Origin: an uncultured Thalassospira sp.
Lineage (GTDB): Bacteria > Pseudomonadota > Alphaproteobacteria > Rhodospirillales_A > Thalassospiraceae
DNA: 16,644 nucleotides
NCBI GenBank assembly: GCA_946885765.1
Contig: CAMPHD010000026.1
Span: 1 to 16,644, forward strand
Direction of reading: 5' to 3'
In this document: positions 14,229 through 16,644 of the stretch, in pieces
How the letters are laid out: each line of letters begins with the position of its first letter
Numbering within the stretch: the first letter of the stretch is position 1
Notes under the pieces: model-generated
The model's input: only the letters and a program-made list of their open reading frames with translations
What the model was told of the DNA's origin: nothing
Database searches by the model: none
Made by a program: the position numbers and the translations under genes

Positions 14229-16009
14229 ATAATCGTACGACAGAACCCGGTGATCTGACCTGCCATAAATTGCGCACACGCGCCACTGTTGCCGCACGCG
14301 GTGATGAACCGTTCGATATCCTGATTACGGGCGGCAAGCTTGTCGATATGGTGACCGGGGAAATTCGAAAGGCCGATATCGGCCTGATCGGCCCGATGAT
14401 CGCCAGCGTCCATGAATCCGCAACCAGAAGCGACGCCCGCAAAATCGTCAGTGCCCGTGGCGGCTATGTCAGCCCCGGCCTGATCGACACGCACATGCAT
14501 ATTGAAAGTTCGATGGTCACACCGGCGGTCTATGCCGAAACGGTCGTTGCCCGCGGCGTCACCACAATCGTCTGGGATCCGCATGAATTTGGCAATGTGC
14601 GGGGGCTTGATGGTGTCCGCTGGGCGATTGATGCGACGCGAAACCTGCCATTACGTGTTCTTGTTCTGGCGCCGTCCTGCGTTCCCGCTGCCCCCGGCCT
14701 TGAAATATCCGGTGCTGATTTTGACGGTGATGCCATGGCCGAAATGCTGTCATGGCCCGAAGTCGCCGGGGTTGCCGAAGTCATGAATATGCGTGGTGTA
14801 ATTGATCGCGATCCTCGCATGACCAATATCATGCAGGCAGGGCTTGCTTCGGGGAAACTTGTCTGCGGTCATGCGCGCGGCCTCGAAGGACCCGATCTTG
14901 CCGCCTTTATCACGGCCGGGGTCAGTTCCGATCATGAACTGGTTTCAAACGATGATCTAATGGCAAAACTGCGTGCCGGTCTTGCGATTGAAATGCGCGG
15001 ATCGCATGACCATCTTCTGCCGGGCTTTGTCGAGACGCTCAATGAATTGGGTTTCCTACCGCAAACCGTCACGCTTTGTACCGATGACGTATTCCCCGAT
15101 GACCTGTTTAACGCGGGCGGGCTTGATGATGTGGTGCGTCGGCTGGTCCGTTATGGCATGAGGCCGGAATGGGCGTTGCGGGCGGCCACCCTGAATGCTG
15201 CGGTACGCCTTGGCCGTTCTGATCTTGGTCTGATTGCTGCCGGAAGGCGTGCCGATATTGTCATCTTTGACGACCTGACCGATTTCAGGGCACGCCAGGT
15301 TATTGCAAATGGTGAAATCGTCGCCGGGGCCGGTGAAATGGCATCACAGCCGGTTTCGATTGATCCCGCCCCCTTGTCTGACACCATGAAGATTGATCTC
15401 CTGACAATCGATGATTTTCGTGTTCCCGCATCCGGCGATCGCGTGCGGATCGCCACCATCGACCGGCCACGCTTTACCCGTTGGGCAACAGCCGATGCCG
15501 ATGTCAAAGACGGCTATGTTGTGCCACCTTCGGGCACGACCATGATCGCCGTTGCCCATCGTCACGGAAAGGCAGACAGCAAACCACGTGTTGGCTTCCT
15601 GACCGGATGGGGTGAATGGAAAGGTGCCGTTTGCACCACCGTCTCGCATGACAGCCACAATGTTACAGTGTTCGGTGGCAACCCGTGCGACATGATGGTC
15701 GCGGCCAATGCCGTCATTCGTGCTGGTGGCGGCATGGCGGTCGCATCAAACGGCAAACTTGATGCGCTTCTTCCCCTGCCGCTTTGCGGGCTGATATCGG
15801 ACGCACCAATGGATCATGTTGCGCAGCAATTTGCCGATATCAGAACCGCGACAGATGCGATTATCAACTGGCAACCGCCCTATCTGGTTTTCAAGGCCCT
15901 GTTCGGCGCAACATTGGCCTGCAACTCCGGCCCACACCAAACCGACCGCGGCATCGGCGATGTCACGACGGGGCAGCTTTTGACCACACCGGTTCTGGAA
16001 ATCATTTAG
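14225..16009 (+). CDS. ade: Adenine deaminase
   Basis: This 594-residue enzyme converts adenine to hypoxanthine and ammonia. The bacterial Ade-type amidohydrolase layout is clear. A beta-sandwich start around DILITGGKLVDMVTGEI comes first, then the metal-binding block PGLIDTHMHIESSM (H90, H92, E94) and DPHEFGNV (118-125). AEVMNMRG (Glu185), GHARGLEGPD (His216), SSDHE (236-238), MRGSHDHLLP and TDDVFPDD (about 286-293) follow. A separate C-terminal domain extends from about residue 370, as is usual for this family but not for adenosine/AMP deaminases. The length is normal. It is the last gene of the operon and overlaps the nucleoside hydrolase by 4 bases, so adenosine cleavage and adenine deamination are co-expressed. 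No clear terminator lies in the 23 bases before the convergent neighbour. Confidence 0.95.
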   Translation: MNNRTTEPGDLTCHKLRTRATVAARGDEPFDILITGGKLVDMVTGEIRKADIGLIGPMIASVHESATRSDARKIVSARGGYVSPGLIDTHMHIESSMVTPAVYAETVVARGVTTIVWDPHEFGNVRGLDGVRWAIDATRNLPLRVLVLAPSCVPAAPGLEISGADFDGDAMAEMLSWPEVAGVAEVMNMRGVIDRDPRMTNIMQAGLASGKLVCGHARGLEGPDLAAFITAGVSSDHELVSNDDLMAKLRAGLAIEMRGSHDHLLPGFVETLNELGFLPQTVTLCTDDVFPDDLFNAGGLDDVVRRLVRYGMRPEWALRAATLNAAVRLGRSDLGLIAAGRRADIVIFDDLTDFRARQVIANGEIVAGAGEMASQPVSIDPAPLSDTMKIDLLTIDDFRVPASGDRVRIATIDRPRFTRWATADADVKDGYVVPPSGTTMIAVAHRHGKADSKPRVGFLTGWGEWKGAVCTTVSHDSHNVTVFGGNPCDMMVAANAVIRAGGGMAVASNGKLDALLPLPLCGLISDAPMDHVAQQFADIRTATDAIINWQPPYLVFKALFGATLACNSGPHQTDRGIGDVTTGQLLTTPVLEII

Positions 16010-16032
16010 ATAGCAAAGAACTGGGATAAAGT

Positions 16033-16644
16033 CTACGCGTCGATCTCGTGCCTGATGGCGGCATCGGCGCCGTCCGACATTAGTATCGACAGGCGTTCAA
16101 TCACGGCTTCACGCCAGAACTGGCTATCCAGCAACTGTTTGGGCATCCAGCCCTTAAGCCCGGACAGTTTTTCGTATATCGCGGCTGCATCCTGACTATC
16201 CGCCAGTGCTTCCATGATTTCGTTTGCACGTGGATCATTGAGCAGTTCGACGGCTCCGTCTGGCGCTGTATTGACGCGCTGGCGCATCACAGCCATCCAT
16301 GCCGCAAAACAAAGGGCAAACGTACTGAGCATCTTGCTTTCCTGCGGCAGAGCACAAGCCGGGGAGAAAATCCGCTGCGGGAGTTTTTCGGTGCCGTCTA
16401 TGGCGATCTGACGGGTTTCGTGTGCGATTTCGGGATTGCGGAAACGTTCGACCAGTTCGGCCCCGTAATCGGAAAAATCAATCCCGGCAAGCGGTGCCAT
16501 CGTTACGGCAGCATTTTCCATATGTTGCGCAACAAGTTGCGAGAAGGCCTCATTTGCCATTGCGTCACGAACATAGCGGTAACCACCTACTTGCCCCAAA
16601 TAGGCGATCAGGGAGTGGCTGCCGTTAAGCATACGAAGTTTCAT
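16033..16644 (-). CDS. Mannitol-dehydrogenase-family polyol dehydrogenase (partial, C-terminal 203 residues)
   Basis: This is the C-terminal half of an NAD-dependent long-chain sugar alcohol or sugar acid dehydrogenase (mannitol dehydrogenase / fructuronate reductase family). The first visible residues KLRMLNGSH contain the catalytic pattern Lys-x4-Asn-x2-His. RFRNPEIAHETRQIAIDGTEKLPQR follows at about 67-91, a strong family signature. The Met at the edge is internal, because the NAD-binding N-terminal domain (roughly 250-300 residues) must lie beyond the window. The gene is convergent with the adenine deaminase gene and separated from it by 23 bases. It is more likely part of a neighbouring sugar-acid or polyol locus than of purine salvage. 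Mannitol, arabinitol, fructuronate and tagaturonate enzymes cannot be told apart from this part. Confidence 0.9.
   Translation of the reverse strand: MKLRMLNGSHSLIAYLGQVGGYRYVRDAMANEAFSQLVAQHMENAAVTMAPLAGIDFSDYGAELVERFRNPEIAHETRQIAIDGTEKLPQRIFSPACALPQESKMLSTFALCFAAWMAVMRQRVNTAPDGAVELLNDPRANEIMEALADSQDAAAIYEKLSGLKGWMPKQLLDSQFWREAVIERLSILMSDGADAAIRHEIDA

Noticed and set aside
13838..14584. 248-residue minus-strand open frame
   Set aside because: It is antisense across the nucleoside hydrolase/adenine deaminase junction, has no family motif, and both sense genes are well supported.
1..16644. Mobile element, phage, CRISPR, toxin-antitoxin or RNA-gene content
   Set aside because: No transposase, integrase, spaced direct repeats, tRNA cloverleaf or rRNA-like sequence was seen; the window is ordinary metabolic and transport operons.

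Overview
The window looks like part of an alphaproteobacterial chromosome. Moderate-to-high GC, dense co-directional operons, FCD-type GntR and LacI regulators and ABC uptake systems fit marine Rhodospirillales such as Thalassospira, but that placement is inference. Almost all of the DNA is coding. No gap exceeds about 250 bases, and I see no rRNA, tRNA, insertion sequence, CRISPR array or phage gene.

Left block (1-8224). A minus-strand operon runs from about 5083 to the left edge. It encodes a periplasmic binding protein of the branched-chain amino acid (Liv) type, a LivH-like permease, an 851-residue fusion of LivM-like permease with LivG-like and LivF-like ATPases, and the start of a cytosine-deaminase/AtzC-type amidohydrolase. 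Divergent from it is a small SnoaL/NTF2-like protein gene (5322-5747). Then come a GntR-family regulator (5794-6507, minus) and, divergent from that, a cytoplasmic gamma-glutamyltransferase-family enzyme (6635-8224). The palindrome TTGCATGCAA or close variants occur in both divergent promoter regions. The simplest model is that the GntR protein controls the transporter operon, the SnoaL-like gene, the GGT-like gene and itself, giving an import and hydrolysis module for an unidentified amide- or ring-containing nitrogen compound.

Right block (8473-16009). A plus-strand operon begins with its own LacI-family regulator. It continues with a PotD-like binding protein, two PotB/PotC-like permeases, a PotA-like ATPase, a nucleoside hydrolase and an adenine deaminase. 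Five of the six gene junctions overlap. The exception, binding protein to first permease, carries two tandem stem-loops. Two palindromes (8375-8392 and 8406-8417) lie around a likely -10 element ahead of the LacI gene. The gene content suggests uptake of a purine nucleoside or base by a transporter that sequence alone would label spermidine/putrescine, followed by release of adenine and its deamination to hypoxanthine.

Right edge (16033-16644). The C-terminal half of a mannitol-dehydrogenase-family polyol dehydrogenase lies convergent to the adenine deaminase gene and continues beyond the window.

The points most worth testing are the operator array shared by two divergent promoters, the permease-ATPase-ATPase fusion with asymmetric ATPase motifs, the Pot-type transporter tied to purine salvage, and the stem-loop found between binding-protein and permease genes in both transporter operons.
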